The notes below the pieces were generated by a model. The model made no database searches. It saw only the letters and a list, made by a program, of their open reading frames with translations, and was not told the origin of the DNA. Position numbers and translations under genes: made by a program. A DNA stretch of 6,288 nt from Propionibacteriales bacterium (GTDB taxonomy: Bacteria > Actinomycetota > Actinomycetes > Propionibacteriales > Propionibacteriaceae). Of this stretch, positions 1 through 6,269 are shown piece after piece. Position 1 is the stretch's first letter. Each line of letters starts with the position of its first letter. The stretch is from contig JAKDKP010000148.1 of NCBI GenBank assembly GCA_030453285.1, positions 1 to 6,288 of the forward strand. Reading direction: 5' to 3'.

Positions 1-92
1 AGCGAGCGGCCGTCCCGCTCGAAGAGGGCATCCAAGAGGCGCCGGCGGACAGGGTCCGCCAATGCCTTGAACACGAGATCGTCGTTCTGCAT
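1..92 (-). CDS. ArsR-family winged-helix transcriptional regulator, N-terminal part only (runs off left edge)
   Basis: Thirty complete codons are visible on the minus strand, beginning MQNDDLVFKALADPVRRRLL and continuing DALFERDGRS. The pattern FKALADPxRRxLLxxLxxRDGRS is the hallmark of the first helices of ArsR/SmtB-type winged-helix repressors: 'ALADPxRRxIL' leads helix 1-2 and the 'L...DGR' segment precedes the recognition-helix hairpin. Such proteins are usually about 100-120 residues, so roughly three quarters of the gene is outside the window. Family members bind DNA as dimers and release it on binding a ligand or metal; no sensing residues are visible here. In Actinobacteria this subtype often precedes an SRPBCC/AHSA1-domain gene, which would lie beyond the left edge; that is only an expectation. 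The ATG at 92-90 is chosen because homology begins immediately and a near-consensus promoter ends 7 nt upstream. No Shine-Dalgarno is present, so translation is probably leaderless. The gene follows the membrane-protein gene in the same orientation after 91 bp but has its own promoter. Confidence 0.86.
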   Translation of the reverse strand, partial: MQNDDLVFKALADPVRRRLLDALFERDGRS

Positions 93-99
93 GACCAGA

Positions 100-129
100 A
101 CAATAGGTGACCAGAAGGTCACCTGTCAA
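100..129 (-). promoter_or_regulatory. Promoter of the arsR-type gene (TTGACA-18-TATTGT), leaderless
   Basis: Read on the minus strand, positions 129-124 are TTGACA, a perfect sigma-70/SigA -35 hexamer. Positions 105-100 are TATTGT, a good -10 hexamer (T1, A2 and final T match the consensus). The spacer is 18 bp. Only 7 nt (TCTGGTC) separate the -10 element from the ATG at 92-90, so transcription should start at or within one base of the start codon. That gives a leaderless mRNA, a common arrangement in Actinobacteria, and explains the missing ribosome binding site. Boxes and spacing are seen directly; the start point is inferred. Confidence 0.75.
105..124. promoter_or_regulatory. Perfect 8-bp inverted repeat, probable autoregulatory operator
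   Basis: AGGTGACC (105-112) and GGTCACCT (117-124) are perfect reverse complements separated by AGAA. The repeat fills the spacer of the arsR-type promoter and shares one base with each hexamer. A dimer bound here would block RNA polymerase directly. ArsR-family repressors typically bind imperfect 12-2-12-like or shorter dyads overlapping their own promoters, so autoregulation is the natural reading. Which protein binds is inferred. Confidence 0.66.
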
Positions 130-160
130 CGATGGTGAGACCTCGCCGGTCGTGAGTCAT

Positions 161-176
161 GGCCCACGTCGGGGCC
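161..176 (-). terminator. Weak GC hairpin after the membrane-protein gene
   Basis: GGCCC (161-165) and GGGCC (172-176) can form a 5-bp stem with a 6-nt loop, just past the stop codon at 186-184 of the minus-strand membrane-protein gene. There is no U-tract, and a 5-bp stem is marginal. In high-GC actinobacteria U-less hairpins can act as terminators, so this is the best local candidate, but it may be a chance fold in GC-rich DNA. Confidence 0.22.
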
Positions 177-183
177 GGGTACC

Positions 184-1320
184 CTACTCCAGGCCGGGGA
201 TGGCGGAACGAGCATCATCGGCGGGCACGCCGGTCAACATGATCAGGTCGGCCACGATGGATCGCGTCTGGGCCAGGATGACGACCGCCGACAGGGACTG
301 CACGATCTGTGCCTGAGCCGTACGCTCCCCGAGCCGTACGAGTCGCGGTCGCGCCGACACCGGTAGCCGCCGATCCCACAACTCGTTGGCCATGTAGTCG
401 ATCACTGCCGCCAGTTCATCGATCAGCACGATGTAGTCCTCCGGCACACGTTCGCCCCGCCAGGTCGAGATGGCGGCACGACGGGCCAGGACGCGCAGAT
501 TGCGACTGGCTCGATCCAGTGGCACGGCGAGCTCGGCGTACGCCTGTACCGCGGGCAGGTCTCCGCGTCGAAACGGTGAATGCCGCACCACGCCCAGGCC
601 TTCGGCGTTGGCTTCGCGCAGATCCTGCAGGCCCTCATCGGTTGCTCGAGCACGATCCAGGACGTCGTCGGCGGCGTCGGCGTCGTTCTCCCGCAGGGCG
701 GTGCTCACCTGTCGCAGCGTCCCGCTGATGTCCTCCAACACCTGTGCGGCCAGAATTCTGGGACGCCGCAACGGCGCACTCGGGGCGATGGTGGCGATCA
801 GCAGGGCGAGCACGATGCCGACCACTGCATCGAGCCAGCGACTCAGGGCGTACGAGGGGTCCGGCAGCAAGGTGGTCACGATGATGGACTGCACCCCGGC
901 CTGGATGATGATCAACGAGCCGGCGCCCAGCAGCGTGGCGATCGACATGGCCACCACGCACACCAGGATGATCTGCCACACGCCGGTGCCGAACAGGTGC
1001 ACGAAGACATCCCCGACGCCGACACCGACGGCCACGCCGATGCCGACCTCGATTGCGCGACGCATCCGCGAACCGAAGCTCACCCCGACGACGATCAGCG
1101 CCGCCACCGGAGCGAAGAAGGGCGTGGGGTGGCCCAGCACGTTCTTGGCGATCAGCCAGGCCAGGCCAGCACCGACCGCGCACTGCAGGATCAGGAAGAA
1201 CCGGGCACCGAGCCGGTCCACCCGTTGCCGCATGGTGCGTTGACCTGCCCGGAAGCCACGTTCGCTCAGATCGAATGCGCGCAACCTCATCGCCTTGGCG
1301 GAGAAGCGTCCAGAAGTCAT
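184..1320 (-). CDS. FUSC / aromatic acid exporter-like integral membrane protein
   Basis: The protein has 378 residues counted from the ATG at 1320-1318 (MTSGRFSAKAMRLRAF). A basic cytoplasmic N-terminus (about 1-40, many Arg) leads into about six hydrophobic segments between residues 41 and 180: roughly 41-62, 67-83, 89-110, 114-131, 133-152 and 162-179. The small-residue pattern PxxAPVAALIVVGVSFGSRMRRAIEV is the typical first repeat of FUSC/ArAE family proteins, whose best-known members export aromatic carboxylic acids. The C-terminal half (about 185-378) is soluble, helical and rich in charged heptads, ending in a helix near SLSAVVILAQTRSIVADL, as in short actinobacterial 'aromatic acid exporter family' proteins. 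The substrate is unknown. It is divergent from the ThuA-like gene with 94 bp between them. The start is uncertain: the reading frame stays open to 1488, an in-frame ATG lies at 1365-1363 (15 codons upstream), and no well-spaced Shine-Dalgarno precedes either ATG. The hydrophobic core and family match do not depend on this choice. Confidence 0.85.
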   Translation of the reverse strand: MTSGRFSAKAMRLRAFDLSERGFRAGQRTMRQRVDRLGARFFLILQCAVGAGLAWLIAKNVLGHPTPFFAPVAALIVVGVSFGSRMRRAIEVGIGVAVGVGVGDVFVHLFGTGVWQIILVCVVAMSIATLLGAGSLIIIQAGVQSIIVTTLLPDPSYALSRWLDAVVGIVLALLIATIAPSAPLRRPRILAAQVLEDISGTLRQVSTALRENDADAADDVLDRARATDEGLQDLREANAEGLGVVRHSPFRRGDLPAVQAYAELAVPLDRASRNLRVLARRAAISTWRGERVPEDYIVLIDELAAVIDYMANELWDRRLPVSARPRLVRLGERTAQAQIVQSLSAVVILAQTRSIVADLIMLTGVPADDARSAIPGLE

Positions 1321-1351
1321 GCCCCCATCATGACCGCCGGCGGCTGGAACG

Positions 1352-1367
1352 GCATGTCCCGACATGC
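1352..1367. promoter_or_regulatory. Perfect 7-2-7 palindrome in the divergent intergenic region, candidate operator
   Basis: GCATGTC (1352-1358) and GACATGC (1361-1367) are perfect reverse complements around a CC centre. The palindrome lies 47 bp upstream of the chosen thuA-like ATG and 31 bp upstream of the membrane-protein ATG, between two divergently transcribed genes, which is where a shared dimeric regulator would act. No convincing -35/-10 pair is visible on either strand in this 94-bp GC-rich stretch. The regulator is unidentified; the operator role is inferred from position and symmetry. Confidence 0.42.
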
Positions 1368-1402
1368 GGCTCGACCTGCGTGTCCAGCGCGCGACGACCG
1401 GC

Positions 1403-1406
1403 AGGA
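1403..1406 (+). promoter_or_regulatory. Ribosome binding site for the ThuA-like gene
   Basis: AGGA at 1403-1406 lies 8 nt before the ATG at 1415 and favours that start over two in-frame alternatives: the ATG at 1406, inside the same purine tract, and the ATG at 1364. A second purine run, GGAGG at 1408-1412, is only 2 nt from the ATG, which is too close to act for it. Confidence 0.45.
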
Positions 1407-1414
1407 TGGAGGCC

Positions 1415-2191
1415 ATGAGCGCACTGAGAGTCACTGTCTGGGGCGAGAACGTCCACGAGGAACGCGATGCGGAGATGATGCAGCGCATCTATCCCGACAG
1501 CATGCACGAGACGATTGCCGCGGGGCTGCGGCGAGACGTCGACGATGTGGAGGTGCGTACGGCCACCCTGCAGGAACCCGAGCACGGGCTGACCGACGAG
1601 GTCCTCGACAGCACCGACGTCCTCACGTGGTGGGGGCACGCCGCGCACGCCGAGGTGTCCGACGAGATCGTCGACAAGGTGCACCAGCGGGTGCTGGCCG
1701 GCATGGGTCTGCTCGTCCTCCACTCCGGCCACTTCTCCAAGATCTTCATCAAGTTGATGGGCACGACCTGCTCCCTGGAGTGGCGGGACAGCAACGACAC
1801 CGAGCTCGTCTGGACCGTACGCCCCGATCACCCGATCGCCGACGGCGTACCTCATCCGATCCGGATCGAGGGGCAGGAGATGTACGGCGAGTACTTCGAC
1901 ATCCCACAGCCCGACGAACTGATCTTCGTGTCCTCCTTCACCGGTGGCGAGGTGTTCCGTTCCGGTTGTACGTGGCGGCGCGGCAAGGGCAAGGTCTTCT
2001 ACTTCTCACCGGGCGATCAGGCCTACCCGGTCTACCACCACCCCGACATCCGGCGCGTCCTCGCCAACGGCGTCCGATGGGCGGCCCCGTCATCGTCGGG
2101 CACCCGCGAGATCCCTGGCATTGTGGCCAAGCCGGCTCCCCGGCTGTCGGCCGACGACTTCGCCCGCGTCCGCCCGGGGGTCCAGGGATGA
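1415..2191 (+). CDS. ThuA-like domain protein (sugar/trehalose utilisation type)
   Basis: The protein has 258 residues and matches the whole length of the ThuA-like family, which belongs to the class I glutamine amidotransferase-like fold. Visible family motifs are [10 protein letters not shown] near the N-terminus (residues 7-15), [10 protein letters not shown] (26-35), [12 protein letters not shown] (67-78), [14 protein letters not shown] (98-111), EMYGE (155-159), GGEVFRSGC (177-185) and [17 protein letters not shown] (195-211). The strand-turn at 98-106, where amidotransferases carry a catalytic Cys, here has His103-Ser104-Gly105-His106, so glutaminase chemistry is not expected; conserved His and Glu residues more likely serve a sugar-related role. 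In rhizobia, ThuA works with the oxidoreductase ThuB in using trehalose and related disaccharides through 3-keto sugars. Here too the next gene is a Gfo/Idh/MocA oxidoreductase, and its start overlaps this stop by 4 nt (ATGA), so the two are translationally coupled. It is a soluble protein with no signal peptide. The start was chosen from homology and the AGGA site; the exact reaction is not established by the sequence. Confidence 0.93.
   Translation: MSALRVTVWGENVHEERDAEMMQRIYPDSMHETIAAGLRRDVDDVEVRTATLQEPEHGLTDEVLDSTDVLTWWGHAAHAEVSDEIVDKVHQRVLAGMGLLVLHSGHFSKIFIKLMGTTCSLEWRDSNDTELVWTVRPDHPIADGVPHPIRIEGQEMYGEYFDIPQPDELIFVSSFTGGEVFRSGCTWRRGKGKVFYFSPGDQAYPVYHHPDIRRVLANGVRWAAPSSSGTREIPGIVAKPAPRLSADDFARVRPGVQG
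2176..2180 (+). promoter_or_regulatory. Ribosome binding site for the Gfo/Idh/MocA gene, inside the upstream gene
   Basis: A GGGGG run at 2176-2180 sits 7 nt before the ATG at 2188, within the last codons of the ThuA-like gene. With the ATGA stop/start overlap at 2188-2191 it indicates coupled translation and supports this ATG over any start further upstream in the long open frame. Confidence 0.5.
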
Positions 2192-3303
2192 GCGGGCCGA
2201 CGGTGACCACGCAAGCACCACTGCGCGCCGGCGTCGTCGGACTCGGGTGGGCCGGTGATCAACACATGCGGGGCTATGCCGCTGCTCCGGAGGTGGAGTT
2301 GGTCGCCATGGCCGGCATGGAGTCCGACAAGCTCGAAGAATTGGGGGAGCAGTACGGTGTCGCCGGCCGCTACGCCAACCTCGAGTCGATGCTGGCCGAT
2401 GCTGATCTTGATGTCGTCTCGATCGCCACACCGACCGCCCTGCATGCCCCGATGACCATCACCGCTCTTGATCATGGCGTCCATGTCCTCACCGAGAAGC
2501 CGATGGCCGAGAACGTCGACAGCGCCCGCGCCATGGTGGCGGCCGCCCGTCGCAACAACCGGGTGCTCGAGGTGACCTTCAACAAACGCCGTGCACCCGA
2601 GGTCACGGCTCTGGCCCAGCTCGTCGCCGACGGGGTTCTGGGCACCATCTACTACGCCAAGGCCGGTTGGGTACGACGGCAAGGCATTCCCGGCATCGGC
2701 TCCTGGTTCACCCAACGGGCCATGGCCGGCGGCGGCGCCCTGATGGACATCGGCATCCACGCGCTCGACATGGCCCTGCACGTGATGGGTGAGCCGGTGC
2801 CCAGCGCGGTCAGCGGGGCCACGTACGCCGAATTCGGGCCGCGTGGGCGCGGCGGGGCCCGCGGTGCCGGATCGCACAAGTGGTCGGCCGAGCCGGTGGG
2901 AAGTCCCGAGTCGTTCGAGGTCGAAGACCTGGGCACGGCCTTCGTTCGGATGGATGGCGGCGCCACCCTCCTGCTGGAGGCCAGTTGGGCCCAGTGGATC
3001 GAGGAGGACAGTCTCTACCTGTCGGTGTACGGGACCGACGGCGGGGCCCAACTCCACCTACCGGCGGGCCAGGGTCAGGAGTCCGAGCTGATCGTCCACA
3101 CCGACGTCAAGGACATGCCCGCCGTCATCACTCCGACGTTGGGCCCGGCCGGCGACCACGTCGACTGTGTCCGTGACTTCGTTCTGGCCGTCCGCAGTGG
3201 GGAGTGGGATCAGCACGGAGGCGCCGTCGGTCTGACCCGTGCCGAGATCGTCGACGCCTGTTACGCCTCCGCCCGTCAGGGATCCGAGGTCGTCATCGGC
3301 TGA
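2188..3303 (+). CDS. Gfo/Idh/MocA-family NAD(P)-dependent sugar oxidoreductase (ThuB-like position)
   Basis: The protein has 371 residues, usual for the family. An N-terminal Rossmann fold (about 12-130) begins with the dinucleotide-binding glycine motif GVVGLGWAG (residues 15-23), followed by the [12 protein letters not shown] segment (75-86) and the family signature HVLTEKPMA (99-107), whose Lys104 is the conserved EKP lysine. The C-terminal alpha/beta domain carries [14 protein letters not shown] (181-194), in which Asp187 and His191 occupy the conserved DxxxH positions used with Lys104 in substrate binding and proton transfer. The family oxidises or reduces sugars, sugar alcohols and glycosides, often at C3, in the cytoplasm. 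A Gly/Arg-rich low-complexity stretch at about 217-229 ([12 protein letters not shown]) interrupts the second domain and is probably a surface loop. The gene overlaps the ThuA-like gene by 4 nt, so the two form one operon resembling thuA-thuB. The frame stays open upstream to 580, but homology begins only here. The substrate is inferred from context only. Confidence 0.96.
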   Translation: MSGPTVTTQAPLRAGVVGLGWAGDQHMRGYAAAPEVELVAMAGMESDKLEELGEQYGVAGRYANLESMLADADLDVVSIATPTALHAPMTITALDHGVHVLTEKPMAENVDSARAMVAAARRNNRVLEVTFNKRRAPEVTALAQLVADGVLGTIYYAKAGWVRRQGIPGIGSWFTQRAMAGGGALMDIGIHALDMALHVMGEPVPSAVSGATYAEFGPRGRGGARGAGSHKWSAEPVGSPESFEVEDLGTAFVRMDGGATLLLEASWAQWIEEDSLYLSVYGTDGGAQLHLPAGQGQESELIVHTDVKDMPAVITPTLGPAGDHVDCVRDFVLAVRSGEWDQHGGAVGLTRAEIVDACYASARQGSEVVIG

Positions 3304-3315
3304 CTGTTCGCACGC

Positions 3316-3330
3316 CAACGATTCGCGTTG
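3316..3330. terminator. Minor hairpin after the Gfo/Idh/MocA gene
   Basis: CAACG (3316-3320) and CGTTG (3326-3330) form a 5-bp stem with a 5-nt ATTCG loop, 12 bp past the stop codon. It is weaker than the adjacent hairpin and may only assist it. There is no U-tract. Confidence 0.3.
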
Positions 3331-3331
3331 T

Positions 3332-3360
3332 CCCCGCGTCGCTGCCCAATCGGCGCGGGG
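3332..3360. terminator. Strong GC hairpin between convergent genes, probable bidirectional terminator
   Basis: CCCCGCGTCG (3332-3341) pairs with CGGCGCGGGG (3351-3360) in a 10-bp stem containing one T-G wobble, with a 9-nt loop. It occupies the 58-bp gap between the plus-strand oxidoreductase stop (3301-3303) and the minus-strand lacZ stop (3364-3362), with a single base between stem and lacZ stop codon. No T-run follows on either side. A strong U-less stem at a convergent junction is a usual actinobacterial terminator form. Structure is seen; function is inferred from position. Confidence 0.6.
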
Positions 3361-3361
3361 C

Positions 3362-6256
3362 TCAGGGTTTGCGGAACAGCAGGGTCAGGGCTGCCTCACG
3401 GGGGGTGAGGACGTGGCGCTCCAGGACGCCGGGTCCGCAGGCGGCCGAGCCGACACCATGGTGGGCGGCGTCGATGATCAGGTGCGTCCGCTTGCTCGAC
3501 GGCAGATCCGAGGGGTGGGCTGCGCTCTCCAGTTCGTCCTGGCTCCACGGGCGTACGGTGAACGCGAACGGTGCACCCGACACCGCGAATCCCTTGTGCA
3601 GAACGAGATCGGTCACCTCGGTCCGCGCGCCGGACTCCTGGGGACGCAGGTACGGGATCTGCAACTCGTCAACTGTCGACGACCAGGACCCGTGCCGGGC
3701 GGCCTGCCCGCAGTCGGGGTAGGCCTGGCCGGGGCCGCGCCCCGCCCAGTCAACCTTTTTGATCGCCTGGTCCAGCACCATCTCGACGCCGATCCGCGCC
3801 CAGTACTCGCCCCACTTGTCGTTGGGGGTCGCCTTCCAGTCCAACCGGAGTTGATCACCATCAGCGGTCCACCGTGACTCGGTCACGACAGCCCCTTCGG
3901 TGAATCCGGCCCACCGCTGGGTGACCACGACCGAGCCGTCGCCCTCCTCGGTGAACGACAGCAGGCGCGGCTTCAGGTGCGCCAGGGACTGCTGGGCCCA
4001 GATCACGTCGGCCGGAGCCTTGCCGACGTAGGCGTGCCCCAGAACGAGATCATTGTCGGTGGCGGCGCGATCCAGCACCAGCGCCGGCCCGGACAACGAC
4101 GTACCGAACAGGGTGGTCAGTCGGCCATGGCTGTCGAACGTGGCCGGCCCGTAGGCGAGCTTCTCGTTGATCGTGGTCCCCACCTCCACCAGGGGCACGG
4201 CACCAGGGGCCGGCACGCGCTGCGCCCAGGCCACCTCATGACCCTGTGGGGCCCAGGGCAGATCGGTCGCCAGCTGGGCCGACACGGTCACCAATCCCTC
4301 CCCGACAGTGGGGGGCAGTTCGACCGTTGCCGATGATCCAGCCGGCACGGGCTCGACCAGGATCTGCCCGTCCGCGTCCTCGCCGGTCCAGACGAACATC
4401 AGCCCGGAGGTGTCGATGTGGCCGTAATTGTTGACCACGGTCAGGGTCGATCCCTCGACGCTCATCCGGATCGGCTCGACGACCTTCTTGAAGTCGATCA
4501 GCGCCGGCTTGGGGGTGAGATCGGGGAACACCGAGCCGTCGGAGATGAACGTGCCGTCGTGCCACGGCTCGCCGAAGTCGCCGCCGTAGGCATAGAACTC
4601 GCGGCCCTTTCCATCGGTCTTGCGGAATCCATGATCGATCCACTCCCAGATGAACCCGCCCAGCAGGCGCGGATACTTCTCGAACAGCTCCTGGTATTCA
4701 CTCAGACCGCCGGGGCCGGTGCCGAGCGCATGTCCGTACTCGCACAGCACGAACGGCAGCTTGTTGCGGTGTGCCTGCCGTGTCTCGTCGTCCAGCGGGT
4801 CCTCGACGAACTGGCCGATGCGCTCCACCTCGTCCACCGGGACGTACATCTGCGACCAGATGTCGAGGTGCTCGGCGACCTGGTCACGCTCGAAGTGGAT
4901 GGGACGCGACGGGTCCCGCTCCCGGGTCCACTTCGCCATCGCGTCGAGATTCGGGCCCGGATGCGCCTCGTTGCCGAGTGACCAGAACACGATGCTGGGG
5001 TGGTTCTTGTCTCGCTCGACGGTGCGCTCCATCCGGTCGGTCAACGCCTCGGCCCAGTCCGGGTCACTCGTCGGATCGCCGGAGTAGTGGAAGGCGTAGA
5101 AGCTGTGCGTCTCGAGATCGTTCTCCAGCATCACCCACAGACCGAGCTCATCGGTCAGGTCACAGAACCAGGGTGCCGGCGGATAGTGCGAGGTGCGCAC
5201 AGCATTGACGTTGTGCTGCTTCATGATCAGCAGCTCCTCGCGTGCACGCTCAGGAGTGACGTGACGACCGTGATCCGGATCGAACTCGTGTCGGTTCATG
5301 CCGCGCAGCAGCAAGGGGCTGCCGTTCACCAGCACCTGGGCATCAATGATCTCGACGGTTCGGAAACCGATCTGCAGGCGGACCGTCTCGGAATCTGTGG
5401 CCACCACGATCTCGTACCGCTGAGGTGATTCGGCGCTCCACGGCTCGACCGGCAGGCTGATCTGGGTACCCGTGGTGAGGTCGGCGGGCAGGTCAAGGGT
5501 GTCCGACGTGACGCGGGCGGCAATCGGCTGGCCTCCGTACGAGGCCTCGACCGACAAGGTGCCCTGGCCGTTGGTGTGGTCGTAGTCGGCGTGCACGAAT
5601 ACATCGTCGATGCCACCGATCGGGCGCGCCTGCACCTCGACACTGCGGAAGATGCCCGGCAGCCACCACATGTCCTGGTCCTCGGCGTAGGTGTTCGCCG
5701 ACCACTGGAGCACGCGGACCGCGAGGGTGTTCTCGCCGTCGACGGCGACGGCGGAGATGTCGAACTCGTGCATCAGGCGGCTGCCGCGGATGGTGCCGAG
5801 CTGCTGCCCGTTCAACCACACCACGGCGGCCGACTCGACACCGTGGAAGCGCAGCACCGAGTGCGGGAAGTAGGCCCCATCGAGGGTGAAGGTGGTCAGA
5901 TGATCACCGATCACGTTCTCGTCCGGGACGAAGGGGGGCTCGCTCGGGAACGGGAGACGGACGTTGGTGTACCAGGGCTGGCCGATGCCCTGACCGGCTG
6001 GCTGTCGCGCCCAGTGTCCCGGCACCTGGAGCGCCCCGAACTGACCGTCAGCCGACCCACTCACCCAGCCGTCATCGGGCACCTCCCGGGCCGAGGGGGA
6101 GAAGCGGACCTGCCAGGTGCCGTCCAGCAGAGTCGTCGGCGCGTCGGTGTGCAGCCAAGCCCGCGGAGCAGCCGTACCGGTGGAGGGGCCCACCCGGACG
6201 ATTTCGGTGAGCAGGTCGTGTTGGGCGTCGAGAGGTCGTGAATTCGTCGAGGTCAC
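3362..6256 (-). CDS. lacZ: Beta-galactosidase, glycoside hydrolase family 2 (LacZ type)
   Basis: This is a full-length LacZ-type enzyme of 964 residues from the GTG at 6256, against 1024 in E. coli. It hydrolyses terminal beta-D-galactosides such as lactose, with retention, in the cytoplasm; no signal peptide is visible. Domains in order: jelly-roll sugar-binding domain (about 40-210, with PPFVPDEN and EDQDMWWLPGIFR), Ig-like domain (213-300), TIM barrel (about 310-590), second Ig-like domain (595-690) and the beta-galactosidase small-chain domain (about 695-962, with RAATDNDL and GRGPGQAYPDC). Catalytic residues are clear: acid/base Glu430 in SLGNEAH, nucleophile Glu506 in LCEYGHALG, and metal ligands Glu382 and His384 in ENDLETHSF. 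His349 (RTSHYP) and Asp193 (EDQDMW) match E. coli active-site positions. Differences from E. coli are Asp573 where E. coli has Asn604, and Cys940 where it has Trp999. A TTG start at 6280 would add 8 residues; the GTG is preferred because a -10-like box lies 7 nt upstream. The gene is convergent with the ThuA/oxidoreductase operon. Confidence 0.96.
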   Translation of the reverse strand: MTSTNSRPLDAQHDLLTEIVRVGPSTGTAAPRAWLHTDAPTTLLDGTWQVRFSPSAREVPDDGWVSGSADGQFGALQVPGHWARQPAGQGIGQPWYTNVRLPFPSEPPFVPDENVIGDHLTTFTLDGAYFPHSVLRFHGVESAAVVWLNGQQLGTIRGSRLMHEFDISAVAVDGENTLAVRVLQWSANTYAEDQDMWWLPGIFRSVEVQARPIGGIDDVFVHADYDHTNGQGTLSVEASYGGQPIAARVTSDTLDLPADLTTGTQISLPVEPWSAESPQRYEIVVATDSETVRLQIGFRTVEIIDAQVLVNGSPLLLRGMNRHEFDPDHGRHVTPERAREELLIMKQHNVNAVRTSHYPPAPWFCDLTDELGLWVMLENDLETHSFYAFHYSGDPTSDPDWAEALTDRMERTVERDKNHPSIVFWSLGNEAHPGPNLDAMAKWTRERDPSRPIHFERDQVAEHLDIWSQMYVPVDEVERIGQFVEDPLDDETRQAHRNKLPFVLCEYGHALGTGPGGLSEYQELFEKYPRLLGGFIWEWIDHGFRKTDGKGREFYAYGGDFGEPWHDGTFISDGSVFPDLTPKPALIDFKKVVEPIRMSVEGSTLTVVNNYGHIDTSGLMFVWTGEDADGQILVEPVPAGSSATVELPPTVGEGLVTVSAQLATDLPWAPQGHEVAWAQRVPAPGAVPLVEVGTTINEKLAYGPATFDSHGRLTTLFGTSLSGPALVLDRAATDNDLVLGHAYVGKAPADVIWAQQSLAHLKPRLLSFTEEGDGSVVVTQRWAGFTEGAVVTESRWTADGDQLRLDWKATPNDKWGEYWARIGVEMVLDQAIKKVDWAGRGPGQAYPDCGQAARHGSWSSTVDELQIPYLRPQESGARTEVTDLVLHKGFAVSGAPFAFTVRPWSQDELESAAHPSDLPSSKRTHLIIDAAHHGVGSAACGPGVLERHVLTPREAALTLLFRKP

Positions 6257-6263
6257 CGCTCCA

Positions 6264-6269
6264 ACACTA
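6264..6269 (-). promoter_or_regulatory. Possible -10 element of lacZ, leaderless GTG start
   Basis: On the minus strand, positions 6269-6264 read TAGTGT, fitting the actinobacterial TANNNT -10 pattern. It is followed by 7 nt and then the GTG at 6256, the same spacing as in the arsR-type promoter at the other end of the window. A -35 element with a 17-19 bp spacer would fall at or beyond the right edge and cannot be checked. The only purine-rich site, GGAG at 6262-6259, is 2 nt from the GTG, too close for a normal ribosome binding site. Confidence 0.35.

Noticed and set aside
177..184. Palindrome GGGTACCC at the end of the membrane-protein gene.
   Set aside because: An 8-bp palindrome containing a KpnI site is expected by chance at this GC content and has no flanking symmetry.
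470..1243. Plus-strand open frame (257 residues) antisense to the membrane-protein gene.
   Set aside because: Its Arg/Ser/Thr/Pro-rich translation is typical of an antisense shadow, while the minus strand encodes coherent membrane helices.
1489..1855. Minus-strand open frames opposite the ThuA-like gene that would extend the membrane protein upstream or form small genes.
   Set aside because: They lie wholly within the strongly conserved ThuA-like coding region, and their translations show no homology signal.
580..2187. Plus-strand open frame continuing upstream from the oxidoreductase gene, which would give a 907-residue protein.
   Set aside because: The upstream 536 codons run antisense to the membrane-protein gene and out of frame through the ThuA-like gene. 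Their translation is Arg/Asp/His/Gln-rich with no recognisable domain, as expected of a stop-free shadow frame in GC-rich DNA. The oxidoreductase homology starts at 2188 with its own ribosome binding site.
2032..3057. Long minus-strand open frame (341 residues) opposite the oxidoreductase gene.
   Set aside because: It is a shadow of a strongly supported gene; the composition is Gly/His/Arg/Asp-rich without motif, and no promoter or ribosome binding site supports it.
4187..4210. Direct repeat of CACCAGGGGC (4187-4196 and 4201-4210).
   Set aside because: It is a 10-bp repeat inside lacZ coding for Pro/Ala/Val/Leu codons of an interdomain linker; this is expected by chance in GC-rich coding sequence.
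5576..6241. Plus-strand open frame (221 residues) antisense to the lacZ 5' region.
   Set aside because: The lacZ frame there shows clear sugar-binding-domain homology. The antisense translation has no recognisable features and arises from codon-position GC bias.
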